NCBI GenBank assembly: GCA_949372875.1
Contig: CASIAW010000004.1
Span: 124,001-188,000 of the forward strand
Source of the DNA: Candidatus Poseidoniaceae archaeon
GTDB lineage: Archaea; Thermoplasmatota; Poseidoniia; Poseidoniales; Poseidoniaceae
Direction: 5' to 3'
Length of the DNA: 64,000 nt
Part shown: positions 27,320 through 35,226 of the stretch, one piece after another
How the letters are laid out: each line of letters opens with the position of its first letter
Position numbering within the stretch: the first letter of the stretch is position 1
Position numbers and translations under genes: made by a program
Notes under the pieces: model-generated
What the model was told of the DNA's origin: nothing
Database searches by the model: none
Seen by the model: the letters and a program-made list of their open reading frames with translations, nothing else

Positions 27320-28366
27320 TCACAAAATGTGTGCTTCAAGCACTTCAATAGATAATCCAGCAAGCCGCCCACGAACGATTAGGCGGAGGTCATTCACTTC
27401 TTGGACCTTCATGGCCACATAGTGAATTACCGGTAGTGCAGATACTGGATGGAGGAAGCTCATTCGCTTCATGATGGCGTATTCTCGTTCCTTGAACCAT
27501 GTTACCACAGGGTCAAGGCTGTTCATCTCTTTGGATGCGGAAAGGGCTCCTTCAAACGCAGGGAAATCAAAACGGCTTGAAGCGCGTAATACATCCATAG
27601 CAGCGTCTCTTCCACCTGCAGCAATCGATGAGAAAGCACGAGCAGGTATGAGACGTCCACCGGGGACGAGCATTGATACAATTTCATCAGATGAAATACC
27701 GACCGCTTCTGCCTCGAGAATATTCATGAGGTTTCGATGGTCGATTTCAGCACCGAGAAGATCTCTTAAGAAGCGAACGTCTGCTCCTTTACCTTTCAAT
27801 GAATCCAATGCTTTCTTGAAGTAATGGACATCGAGGGCATCTTCGTAATCAGAGAGCCGGGCATCTTCAGCAACTGCCAAGAGAGCAGGACCAAACGACT
27901 TGCGGCGCATCTGAACGACTGCGGAGCGCAAATCGTCAGCGCTTTCGATGATTTTTAACCAAGGAGTATTGATATCGTTCAACTCAGGAAGAATTGAATG
28001 AGACACCTTTTCAAGTTCAACATCATTGACAACTGCACGGAGTACAACTTTCGCATTATAGTATTCAAAACGAGAGGTGTATGTCTCGACGATGTTTCGG
28101 ATTTTTCCGTTGCACATCGAGAGCATGTGCTCAAGTTCATGTTCGAGGTTGTGAGACAGTGCTGCCTCAACCAAATCCCCACCCGACAACTGTCCAGCAT
28201 AGATATCAATCTCTGCACGGTATCCAATTTCGCCAACCGCAACGGTCAACTGGTCAGGTGATTGGTTGATTAGTTGGCGTAGCCTGGCACGGTCCGCAAG
28301 CTTCTGCCGACGCGCCTTTGCACGGGCAGCAACATAAGGTGTATTTCCAAGCATTACCATCATCAT
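27320..28366 (-). CDS. atpC: A-type ATP synthase subunit C
   Basis: Funnel-shaped socket that joins the central stalk to the membrane ring (V-type subunit d relative). The 348 residues are rich in helices. Family-like segments include NTPYVAARAKARRQKL at the start, LLGAEIDHRNLMNILEAEAV in the middle and PVSALPVIHYVAMKVQEVND near the end. Several ATGs crowd the start (28366, 28363, 28360, 28354); the first gives a three-base gap after atpE. The exact initiator is uncertain by a few codons. Confidence 0.93.
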   Translation of the reverse strand: MMMVMLGNTPYVAARAKARRQKLADRARLRQLINQSPDQLTVAVGEIGYRAEIDIYAGQLSGGDLVEAALSHNLEHELEHMLSMCNGKIRNIVETYTSRFEYYNAKVVLRAVVNDVELEKVSHSILPELNDINTPWLKIIESADDLRSAVVQMRRKSFGPALLAVAEDARLSDYEDALDVHYFKKALDSLKGKGADVRFLRDLLGAEIDHRNLMNILEAEAVGISSDEIVSMLVPGGRLIPARAFSSIAAGGRDAAMDVLRASSRFDFPAFEGALSASKEMNSLDPVVTWFKEREYAIMKRMSFLHPVSALPVIHYVAMKVQEVNDLRLIVRGRLAGLSIEVLEAHIL

Positions 28367-28369
28367 CCC

Positions 28370-28933
28370 TCAATCAAAAAGTATAGAATTTATTTCAGCA
28401 AGTTGAGCATTCCAAGAAGACTCGAGCAGTGTATCAAAGCGCATGTCGTAAGAGACAGAGCCATCAGGTGATTCGAGAACAAAGCCACCAAGTCCGTCTG
28501 TTGCTTCACCAACCTTGCGCTTTCCGGCTAATTCGGAGAGTGCTTTACGGTCAATTTCAACTGGACGAATCGAGTAGTCGTTTCCACCAATCTTGTCGGC
28601 TTTGGCCATCAAAGACTTGAGCAGACTTGCTCTTCCTGACAGTTTCGGGCTTCCAAGTTCTTCACTGGCCGAGTGAAGGGTCTCATCGAGAACCTTTCGT
28701 CGGGCAACGAGAATTTCCTTTTGGTTTGCTTGGCGAGCACTGGCCACGACTTCACGGGCAATCTGAGATGCCTCACGTTCTGTTCGAGTTAGTGCTTCCG
28801 AGCGGATGCTATCGGCCTTGGAGTTTGCTTCGGCAAGAATTGCCTTAGCGTCATCCTTAGCAGATTGTATCATTGCAGAGGCCTCAGCCTCAGCAGATTT
28901 AGCGATATCTTTTGCGAGTGTTTCAAGCGTCAT
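28370..28933 (-). CDS. atpE: A-type ATP synthase subunit E
   Basis: Peripheral stalk subunit pairing with AtpH. The long N-terminal helix, alanine- and charge-rich with regular heptad character (SAEAEASAMIQSAKDDAKAI), is followed by a small globular C-terminal head. The length of 187 is normal. The ATG at 28933 is the first in frame, and the stop lies 3 bases before atpC. Together with AtpH this makes the stator to which subunit I attaches, which matters because subunit I here carries EF-hands. Confidence 0.9.
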   Translation of the reverse strand: MTLETLAKDIAKSAEAEASAMIQSAKDDAKAILAEANSKADSIRSEALTRTEREASQIAREVVASARQANQKEILVARRKVLDETLHSASEELGSPKLSGRASLLKSLMAKADKIGGNDYSIRPVEIDRKALSELAGKRKVGEATDGLGGFVLESPDGSVSYDMRFDTLLESSWNAQLAEINSILFD

Positions 28934-28998
28934 ATGTATTCCTCTATGGTTTGTTTTTTTTCACGTTCTGGGTTGCCCCAGAGTTCATGCCTCCCTCC

Positions 28999-29310
28999 TT
29001 AAAGGAAGAGTGGCAAAGCACCGAGAATCACGATGGATTCCGGCAACGCAGTGAAAATGAGTGCAACACCGAATTTGCTTCCGTCTTCAGCAAGCATACC
29101 GACAGCTGCGCTGCCAATGGCTGCTTGAGAGAGACCTGCACCAATTGCTGCAAGTCCGAGGGCAATTCCAGCACCGATTGCAGAGTAACCAGATCCGTCG
29201 GATTGGGTTAGTTCTGGGTCATCAGCTGCTGCGACCCCTTGAGCAACCATGGTAATGGCTGCCAATAGGATCAGTGTTCTTAGGCTCATTTTTAGGGTAT
29301 TTACGTTCAT
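28999..29310 (-). CDS. atpK: A-type ATP synthase subunit K (proteolipid ring, single hairpin with signal peptide)
   Basis: Membrane ring subunit that carries the coupling ion. A leader of about 28 residues (LRTLILLAAITMVAQGVAAA) resembles a cleavable signal peptide, then two membrane helices follow, so it is a single-hairpin form. The ion-binding glutamate is in TALPESIVILG on helix 2. Helix 1 carries GLSQAAIG. Aligned with the Na+-binding motif of Ilyobacter c-subunit as I remember it, Gln32, Glu65 and Ser66 equivalents are present, but Thr67 and Tyr70 are replaced by Ile and Leu. Coupling ion (H+ or Na+) is thus undecided. The start at ATG 29310 is supported by GGAGGT at 29318-29323. Confidence 0.93.
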   Translation of the reverse strand: MNVNTLKMSLRTLILLAAITMVAQGVAAADDPELTQSDGSGYSAIGAGIALGLAAIGAGLSQAAIGSAAVGMLAEDGSKFGVALIFTALPESIVILGALPLFL

Positions 29311-29317
29311 ATTTACT

Positions 29318-29323
29318 ACCTCC
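29318..29323 (-). promoter_or_regulatory. Ribosome binding site of atpK
   Basis: GGAGGT on the minus strand, seven bases before ATG 29310. A strong site is fitting for the ring subunit, which is needed in many copies per complex. Confidence 0.75.
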
Positions 29324-29340
29324 GTTTTTTGTCCGTTGGA

Positions 29341-31686
29341 CTATGATTTACTCTCCACATGGAGATTACGGCCACCAAGCGGTGCGAATGCACTGCCAGA
29401 CCCGTCGTAGAATTTGCCCATCCATTCCACAAAGTGGAGACGGGCTGCGTGAATTGTAGGGGAAAGGATTCCCAAAGCGATAGCGAAGACTTGAATGAAG
29501 AGGAAGAGCACAAGACAGAGTAAACCGACGAGTATGCCAGTGGCTTCTCCGCTGGTGAATGCATCCATCATCGGCTCAAAGCCCATGGTGATGGAAACTT
29601 CTGCAATCTTGACGCCAGCAACACCAACGGCCATAATCCGTAGGTAAGAGAGTGTGTTGGCAAGAAGGCCAAAGGTTTCGATTGGACCCATGATGAGTCC
29701 ACCGGCCCAGCCAAACTTCTCAAAGATGGCTAATCCGATAATGAGACTAATGATGCCGACGATAAGCAGAACGGTCCAAATTTGGAATTCAAACAATTCA
29801 TTGTAGCCTGAAACCATGTTGCGGCATTGCATGAAGCCGCCAATGAGGATGAGAATCCAGGAGCCCTTTTCGAAGTAAGCCGCTGCAGCTCCGTGTGCTC
29901 TGAAGACATTGACCAGGCCGAGGATGTAACCCAAGAAGATGTGAATCGCTCCAAGGTAAACAGAGAGAATAACATATTCTTGCAATCCGTGACCGGCTGA
30001 TGCACGGTGGAAAGGCATGTGAAGGCCGCCAAGATTGAGGAGTTCGGCCATTGCTTCAGGGACGTGGACATTTGCATAAGTCCAGACATAGAAACTGTCG
30101 AACGGTGAATCTGAGCCCATTTGACCAGTATTGTCCCAAACAAAGCCAAAGCCTTCTGCGAAAACAATTCCCCAAATAATACACCATACGCCCATCCATC
30201 GCAAGATAGTGAGGCCTTTCTGCGCCAATGGGTCGACTGCAAATGCTTTGCTGCCGAGCCATCCTGCCAAAAGTAACAAGACAATCCCATAGCCCCAGTC
30301 GCCCAAAATCATTCCGTAGATGAACGGGAATGTCATCATCATGAGCGTAGTTGGGTCGAATGTTCCGTACTTTGGACGGCCGACCAAATCCACCATCAAT
30401 TCAAAGGGTTCGGAAGTCGAGCCGTTTGTGTATTGAATAGGTGGTTCAGGTTCCGGGTGGTCGTCATGAACCGGTGTATTACGAATCCGGGTAAGGGAGA
30501 TGTCCAGTTCAGGGAGATTGATTTGCCCATCACCATCAAGGTCAACTGCAGAGACGAGTTTGCCCATTTCCCACGGAGGTAGGTCTGCAATATTCGCGTT
30601 CTTAAGGGCTCTTTGGAACTCATAACAATCCACGAGACCTGATTCATCCAAGTCAATGGTGCTGAAGAATTCAAAAATCGTCTGGTTTGACTTTTGAAGG
30701 TAATTCGAGAGCATGACGAGTTCTTCCGGATCAGGTGTGCCTTGGTCTTCATGAGATTCATGATGATGATGGCCGCCTTCGTAGGCTTCGATAGTGACGT
30801 GTGAAGCAACTTCGCTCAAGCGGCTTTGAACTTCATCGGCTTGGTCGGTAGGGACCCAGCCATCCAATGCAAACGCTTGATTGCTAACAGCGACCAAGGT
30901 TGGAGCGGTAAAAATCGCTGCTTCTCGAACAAGATATTCTTCAACAGCCACGAGTTTGCGACCATTTTTAATAGCCCAAGTATCGAGGTTTTCTTGAGTT
31001 TCAGCAATCTTAGATTCCAGTCCAGTAATCTCTTTTATGAGTGCTTTGGCTTTTTCAGCAGGAGAGCCTTCGCCTGCTGGAATTTGAACTGGTTTCGAGC
31101 CCAACTCTGCCATGCAGATTTGAACTTCAGCGGAATGCTCTGGCCGGCAAGCAACTGCAATAAGTCCGCCAGCAGCATGCAATTCGATTTCTGAGCGAAT
31201 ATCTGAAAAAACTTCAGAGGCCTTGGAGGCTCGACGAGTTTCACCTACGAAGACTTCCACGCCGCCGTAGCCGCCCATCAACTCAAGAGGAAGGTCAAGC
31301 GGAGCCAAGCGACTGAGAACGTGATGTTGTTCTTGGGAAGAAGAAATGGTAGACTCTGACTCTCGGATAGTGTTGATGTAAGTGAGAGCTGTAGAGACTT
31401 TTTCTCCAAACTCTTCAACAAGTTTTGACGCTTCCTTGTGAGACATTGCGCCCTCCGTGTTGACCGCTTGAACTGCTGATGAAACCGCTTGAACCTTAAC
31501 AAGAAGGTTACTGATGGCGTTGGCTTCCTCGGAATCCATGGACTTTCCGACATTGATGCCGTCTTCAAACCGGCCGTATTCTTGAATGTGGACGCATGAA
31601 AGTTCGGTGCAAAGACGGAGGACTTCCTCCATTTTTTCGACAGGACCTGCTACTGTAAGACGGGACATCTCAGAAGTAGCAAACAT
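29341..31686 (-). CDS. atpI: A-type ATP synthase subunit I (a-subunit) with inserted EF-hand pair
   Basis: Stator membrane subunit forming the ion half-channels. The N-terminal cytoplasmic dumbbell occupies residues 1-300, with coiled coils. The membrane domain starts at FPFIYGMILGDWGYG (453-467) and holds about seven to eight segments, with the essential arginine in NTLSYLRIMAVGVAG. Between these, residues about 303-425 are an insert. It opens with GGHHHHESHEDQ and carries two EF-hand loops: D345-x-D347-x-S349-G350 ending at E356, and D382-x-D384-x-D386-G387 ending at E393. It closes with an acidic, proline-rich linker before the family segment EPFELMVDLVGRPKYGTFDP. The reading frame is uninterrupted, so this is a true domain insertion. 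Ca2+ control of the enzyme is inferred. Confidence 0.94.
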   Translation of the reverse strand: MFATSEMSRLTVAGPVEKMEEVLRLCTELSCVHIQEYGRFEDGINVGKSMDSEEANAISNLLVKVQAVSSAVQAVNTEGAMSHKEASKLVEEFGEKVSTALTYINTIRESESTISSSQEQHHVLSRLAPLDLPLELMGGYGGVEVFVGETRRASKASEVFSDIRSEIELHAAGGLIAVACRPEHSAEVQICMAELGSKPVQIPAGEGSPAEKAKALIKEITGLESKIAETQENLDTWAIKNGRKLVAVEEYLVREAAIFTAPTLVAVSNQAFALDGWVPTDQADEVQSRLSEVASHVTIEAYEGGHHHHESHEDQGTPDPEELVMLSNYLQKSNQTIFEFFSTIDLDESGLVDCYEFQRALKNANIADLPPWEMGKLVSAVDLDGDGQINLPELDISLTRIRNTPVHDDHPEPEPPIQYTNGSTSEPFELMVDLVGRPKYGTFDPTTLMMMTFPFIYGMILGDWGYGIVLLLLAGWLGSKAFAVDPLAQKGLTILRWMGVWCIIWGIVFAEGFGFVWDNTGQMGSDSPFDSFYVWTYANVHVPEAMAELLNLGGLHMPFHRASAGHGLQEYVILSVYLGAIHIFLGYILGLVNVFRAHGAAAAYFEKGSWILILIGGFMQCRNMVSGYNELFEFQIWTVLLIVGIISLIIGLAIFEKFGWAGGLIMGPIETFGLLANTLSYLRIMAVGVAGVKIAEVSITMGFEPMMDAFTSGEATGILVGLLCLVLFLFIQVFAIALGILSPTIHAARLHFVEWMGKFYDGSGSAFAPLGGRNLHVESKS
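30508..30654 (-). other. EF-hand pair encoded inside atpI
   Basis: Two canonical 12-residue calcium loops, DLDESGLVDCYE and DLDGDGQINLPE, separated by 25 residues of helix-compatible sequence, as in a paired EF-hand lobe. All Ca2+-ligand positions (1, 3, 5, 9 and 12) carry D, S, N or E, and glycine is at position 6 in both. A histidine cluster (HHHHESH) lies about 35 residues ahead. Confidence 0.88.
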
Positions 31687-31695
31687 GGAAACGCC

Positions 31696-32007
31696 TCACT
31701 GTGATGATACAGCGTCAAGAAGATTCTTGACTGCTTTTTCTTTTCGACTGGATGCTGAAGATTCGATGGATTCGACAACAGAAGCGCCTTCTTTGAGAAC
31801 GGTATCTGCTTCTTTACCTGCTTTAGTGCGAGCAGCGTCAAGCGTTGCCTGCGTCTCTGAAACGGAATCTTCGGTAGCACCGGTGACAAGCGACGCTGCC
31901 TCTTTTCGAGCGTCAGCGGTAATTTTACCGGATTCGGTTTGAGCCGAAGAAAGTCGCTTTTCGGCAGACTGCTCGGCTTCTTTGATTTTTCGGAGGACAT
32001 CTTTCAT
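31696..32007 (-). CDS. atpH: A-type ATP synthase subunit H
   Basis: Peripheral stalk subunit forming a right-handed coiled coil with AtpE. The 103 residues from ATG 32007 (MKDVLRKIKEAEQSAEKRLS) are an almost unbroken charged, alanine-rich helix with a hendecad-like pattern. An in-frame upstream ATG at 32091 adds hydrophobic residues that do not fit the family. It is the first gene of the operon, so the ATP synthase promoter should lie between 32008 and about 32100, downstream of the methyltransferase stop. The atpI start follows 9 bases after its stop. Confidence 0.87.
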   Translation of the reverse strand: MKDVLRKIKEAEQSAEKRLSSAQTESGKITADARKEAASLVTGATEDSVSETQATLDAARTKAGKEADTVLKEGASVVESIESSASSRKEKAVKNLLDAVSSQ

Positions 32008-32100
32008 ACCCAAGTAAATCACCAGTACTTCGCCGAATAGAAAGAGGTTTATGAGGCTAATGGGACAAATGAATGGAGTTCCAAAACGCAATTGACGCTT

Positions 32101-32850
32101 TCACTTCTGTTTTGGCTTCGTCCCTCTAAACCGACTTGACATCAAAAAAGGCCACAAAAGACGGCCTTGCACATCATCGAATCCGACGTCTTTCATCATC
32201 GAACGGTAATATCCATTTGTGCCGTATTGAGTATAGGTGTTTTCAAGACCCTTCCACGGATGGTTTTTCTCTTTCGTCACATATCGGGCAATCCATTGAA
32301 CGACGGTCGCCATCCAGATGCGCCCGCCCAATCCGTGGAGCCAGTTCGCTTTACCAGCATCACAGATAACAAGACGCCCTCCGGGTTTGAGAACACGTAG
32401 TATTTCGCTCAACCCTTTCTTCTTATCTCGGAAGTCACGGAATGAAAACAGACAGAAAACCATGTCAAAAGTATTGTCTTCACATGGAATTTCTTCAGCT
32501 ATCGCCTCGATGTAATGTGCGGGTTGCTCACCTCTTGCTTCTCGAGCGGCATCAACTCGCTTTTTGGCAACTTTCAACATTTCTGAAGATGGGTCAAGAC
32601 ACGTAACATCCAAATTAACGAGATCTTCTGCAAAGGAACCAGGACCACAGCCAACTTCCAAAACTTTCATTCCCGCCGTGGCGTGATTTCGAACATTTCT
32701 GCGCCATCGCTTATCTTGACCAAACGTCATCAGGCGATTTACTCTGTCATAATTAGGAATTGTTTCCTCAAGTTGTAACTCAAGTTTCTCCCAAGCCTCA
32801 ATATCGATGCCGGAGGGGTCGTAGCCGCCAGTTGCCGCTCGGTCGCCCAT
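32101..32850 (-). CDS. UbiE/MenG-like SAM methyltransferase
   Basis: Class I methyltransferase. The SAM-binding motif is VLEVGCGPGSFAEDL, the acidic strand end is VTCLDPSSEML, and LSEILRVLKPGGRLVICDAG is the post-motif signature. NYDRVNRLMTFGQDKRWRR upstream closely resembles quinone methyltransferases of the UbiE/MenG/COQ5 group, so methylation of menaquinone (or a related quinone) in the membrane is the best guess. ATG 32850 (MGDRAATGG) is chosen. ATG 32898 adds a basic segment and ATG 32955 would overlap the upstream gene by 17 bases. It is the last gene after three KaiC-like genes, with a gap of 40-90 bases, and it could be transcribed with them. Confidence 0.82.
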   Translation of the reverse strand: MGDRAATGGYDPSGIDIEAWEKLELQLEETIPNYDRVNRLMTFGQDKRWRRNVRNHATAGMKVLEVGCGPGSFAEDLVNLDVTCLDPSSEMLKVAKKRVDAAREARGEQPAHYIEAIAEEIPCEDNTFDMVFCLFSFRDFRDKKKGLSEILRVLKPGGRLVICDAGKANWLHGLGGRIWMATVVQWIARYVTKEKNHPWKGLENTYTQYGTNGYYRSMMKDVGFDDVQGRLLWPFLMSSRFRGTKPKQK

Positions 32851-32938
32851 GGCAACTCGTCTCACCCGACCTCTTTGGATATGTCGCCAAAATTTCATCA
32901 CGAAAGGAAACACGTTCCAGCGCCACAGCCGTAGCACT

Positions 32939-33742
32939 TCAAGCGATACGTTCAACGGTTTCGGGGGTAATTCCTTCTTCGGGAGTTACACGGAACACGA
33001 GGATTTTGAGGTTTTCAGGAGCGTTACGGAATTTGGAAACAATCATTGAAGTTTCAAAATCTGTACCGATTGTTCGAACCTGGAATGAGAGTACCATATC
33101 TGCAATCGATGCGAGTTCTTGTTTAATGATAGGGTCAAGTCCGTTTGTTGACACAGAAACGAGTAGTAAGCCTCGGTTTAATTGTGCGTGTGCTTGTAGC
33201 ATACGAACCATTGCAATGACCCGAGATTGATCCTCACGCTGCAAGAAGAAATCAAGGCTGTCAATAACTGCTCTAAAATAAGGACCAAGGGCCATAACCT
33301 CGTTGGTCACTTCTGTCAAATAATCTTGGGTATTATCCTCAACGAAACGTGTTTGGGCAAGGCGCCGAATATCATCAAGCCGGAAGCCTTCAAGTCGATA
33401 TCGACTTGCTAAGAGTTCACGTTCAAGGACCGTTGTATTATACTCCTCTCCGATTGTACGGACGTTGATATCCAGTGGCCAGCTATACTTTTGGAAGATA
33501 CGAATAATCTCTTGTTGGCCTTCATTGGTTGAAATGTAGAGCGTGTTATCTGACTCTTCTGCCGGAGAGGTGAATTGCTTAGCAAACAGTTCACTTCCTG
33601 AACCTGTGTCGGTAAAAGCCACCATCATGAATCCACGGGGGACACCGCCGTGCATTTCATTATCGAACTTCGGGACGCCAAAAGAACCAACTTTTCCAAA
33701 GAACTCTTCATCTTCTGCGTCAAATTCGATTTTTCGCGCCAT
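32939..33742 (-). CDS. Degenerate KaiC-like RecA-fold protein (no Walker A lysine)
   Basis: A 267-residue RecA-superfamily protein. The KaiC-type opening VPKFDNEMHGGVPRGFMMVA is clear, but the P-loop reads TDTGSGSE where GxxGxGK(S/T) is expected, so the lysine and the hydroxyl residue are both lost. Later strands AVIDSLDFFL (Walker B region) and GLLLVSVSTNG are retained. It resembles KaiC/Rad55/FlaH proteins and probably binds no ATP or binds it without hydrolysis. ATG 33742 (MARKIEF) is preferred; ATG 33751 is possible and leaves one base after the preceding gene. It is the third of three adjacent KaiC-like genes. Confidence 0.75.
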   Translation of the reverse strand: MARKIEFDAEDEEFFGKVGSFGVPKFDNEMHGGVPRGFMMVAFTDTGSGSELFAKQFTSPAEESDNTLYISTNEGQQEIIRIFQKYSWPLDINVRTIGEEYNTTVLERELLASRYRLEGFRLDDIRRLAQTRFVEDNTQDYLTEVTNEVMALGPYFRAVIDSLDFFLQREDQSRVIAMVRMLQAHAQLNRGLLLVSVSTNGLDPIIKQELASIADMVLSFQVRTIGTDFETSMIVSKFRNAPENLKILVFRVTPEEGITPETVERIA

Positions 33743-33752
33743 TTTCAACACC

Positions 33753-34358
33753 TCAGTTAATCAGAACTTGGCCTCTATCAATCAAGTCGGTACAATAGAG
33801 GTCAAGGTTAGCAAGAACCAACGGAGGAGTTTGGTCAGGGACATTGAGAATCACAGACAAAACTTCTCGTTGACGGAATGTATTGATGAACGTGTGAAGG
33901 TATTCTGCAAGCATGCGCTCATCGTTGTAGATGGCCAGTGCATTAACGCTGTCTAAGAACACGAAATTACGGACTGAGGTAGTCATACGTAGAATATACA
34001 AAGTTCGAAGGAGGACTGATTCAAGCATGATTGGGCTGTCGACAAAATGGATGTTCGAATATTCAACGTCTGTTCCTCCAAGAATACCGGATGAAACCAA
34101 ATCAATGAACTGGATTCGAGAGATATATTCGTCTGAAAGGCCAATGGATTTGAATTCTTCAATCCGTTCTGCAGCACCAACGCTTGCACAAATGTAGACG
34201 CCGCCCATTTCATGGTCCCTCATCAACGGAACCAATGTACTGGCCGTGACGTTGAATGCGTTTGAATTGCCAAAACGAACTTGGATTGCACTGCTTAGGC
34301 TGACATCGATTGCCAATTGCTCTGCAATTCGGTCATCAAGTGTAAGATTGGTATACAT
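33753..34358 (-). CDS. Short degenerate KaiC-like RecA-fold protein (P-loop absent)
   Basis: A 201-residue protein in the middle of the KaiC-like cluster. The core shows strands typical of the RecA fold: GGVYICASVGAAERI, VRNFVFLDSVNALAIYNDER (Walker B position) and REVLSVILNVPDQTP. No P-loop is present; the expected site reads FGNSNAFNVTASTLVPL. It appears to be a diverged paralogue of its neighbours that has lost the nucleotide-binding loop, rather than a truncated pseudogene, because it is intact and tightly spaced (3 bases after the previous stop, and 1-10 bases before the next start). It probably forms hetero-oligomers with the active neighbour. Confidence 0.65.
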   Translation of the reverse strand: MYTNLTLDDRIAEQLAIDVSLSSAIQVRFGNSNAFNVTASTLVPLMRDHEMGGVYICASVGAAERIEEFKSIGLSDEYISRIQFIDLVSSGILGGTDVEYSNIHFVDSPIMLESVLLRTLYILRMTTSVRNFVFLDSVNALAIYNDERMLAEYLHTFINTFRQREVLSVILNVPDQTPPLVLANLDLYCTDLIDRGQVLIN

Positions 34359-34361
34359 TGA

Positions 34362-35150
34362 TCAAGCACCTACTTTATTCGTTTTATCATGTTGAGCGCC
34401 CCACTTTAACATCGGAGTCAACATAACGCCTAATGGAGTCAGTTCAATCGCATGTTTCGCACGACTGTGTGAAGTCCCACGCATCTTAACCACTTGTAAA
34501 AATCGAAGCAAGTGCCCCATGCGCTCTACGTCACCCATAACGATGATGCCATCTGCAATCGCCTCTTCTACACCGAAAGAAGACCAGTGAGCATTCTCAG
34601 TTGCTGATGTTATTTCCGAAATCAGTATTGTTGTGCAACCGAGAGATGCCAACTTCTTACCGAGGGTAAAGAGGAAATCTCGAATCAATTGTTCGGACTT
34701 AATTTTGTAACAGAGTGTGGTTACAGAGTCAATAACCAGACGAGTTGCACCAATTTCGTGAACGATGTTGATGATTGCCTTAATCAACGCGTGAACGTCA
34801 TCAAGGTCAAAAGAAGCTTTATCCAGCCCAAGCCATGAATATAATACGTCCATGTCAAAGACGTTGATTTTACCTGAATCGACCATTTTCATGTCAAAAA
34901 AGGCGTATTGGCGAATATTTTCAAGTAATTTAATCGAAGGTTCTGTTGCAGTAAAATGGGCACAAGACTCAGGTAATTTGGCAAGCGCTCCACGAACGAG
35001 AAATTCCATGGCGAGTGTCGTTTTTCCAGAACCACAGGTTCCTGCTGCAAGCACTGTCGAGCCATGCGGGATGCCTCCACGGAGGATTTCATCCAATCCG
35101 TGAATGCCCGTTACACAGCGGTCACGGGTGTAAACTGAAGTCGACTGCAT
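34362..35150 (-). CDS. KaiC-like RecA-superfamily ATPase (active site intact)
   Basis: A 262-residue single-domain KaiC/RadA-type ATPase. It opens with VTGIHGLDEILRGGIPHGST, has Walker A AAGTCGSGKTTLAM (lysine 43) and Walker B region ATRLVIDSVTTL, and ends with VKMRGTSHSRAKHAIELTPLG, the conserved KaiC C-terminal strand motif. It is much shorter than cyanobacterial KaiC (two domains) and similar in size to archaeal KaiC-like proteins and FlaH/ArlH. It is followed at 3 bases by two degenerate paralogues and preceded by a pilin-like gene. A role in signalling or in assembly of a filament or surface complex is inferred from that context only. Confidence 0.85.
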   Translation of the reverse strand: MQSTSVYTRDRCVTGIHGLDEILRGGIPHGSTVLAAGTCGSGKTTLAMEFLVRGALAKLPESCAHFTATEPSIKLLENIRQYAFFDMKMVDSGKINVFDMDVLYSWLGLDKASFDLDDVHALIKAIINIVHEIGATRLVIDSVTTLCYKIKSEQLIRDFLFTLGKKLASLGCTTILISEITSATENAHWSSFGVEEAIADGIIVMGDVERMGHLLRFLQVVKMRGTSHSRAKHAIELTPLGVMLTPMLKWGAQHDKTNKVGA

Positions 35151-35226
35151 GGGAATCTGTACAGACCAGCGGCCATGGGTTCATGAAGCATCCGCTAAAT
35201 GAAGGTCAGAATAAAGCATCAAGGCT

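Noticed and set aside
29730-30290. Second-frame open reading of 186 codons inside atpI
   Set aside because: It overlaps the membrane domain of atpI, which shows clear conservation; the alternate product has no recognisable features.
33753-34358. Possibility that the short KaiC-like gene is a pseudogene
   Set aside because: It is uninterrupted, has tight spacing to both neighbours, and keeps strand patterns of the RecA fold.
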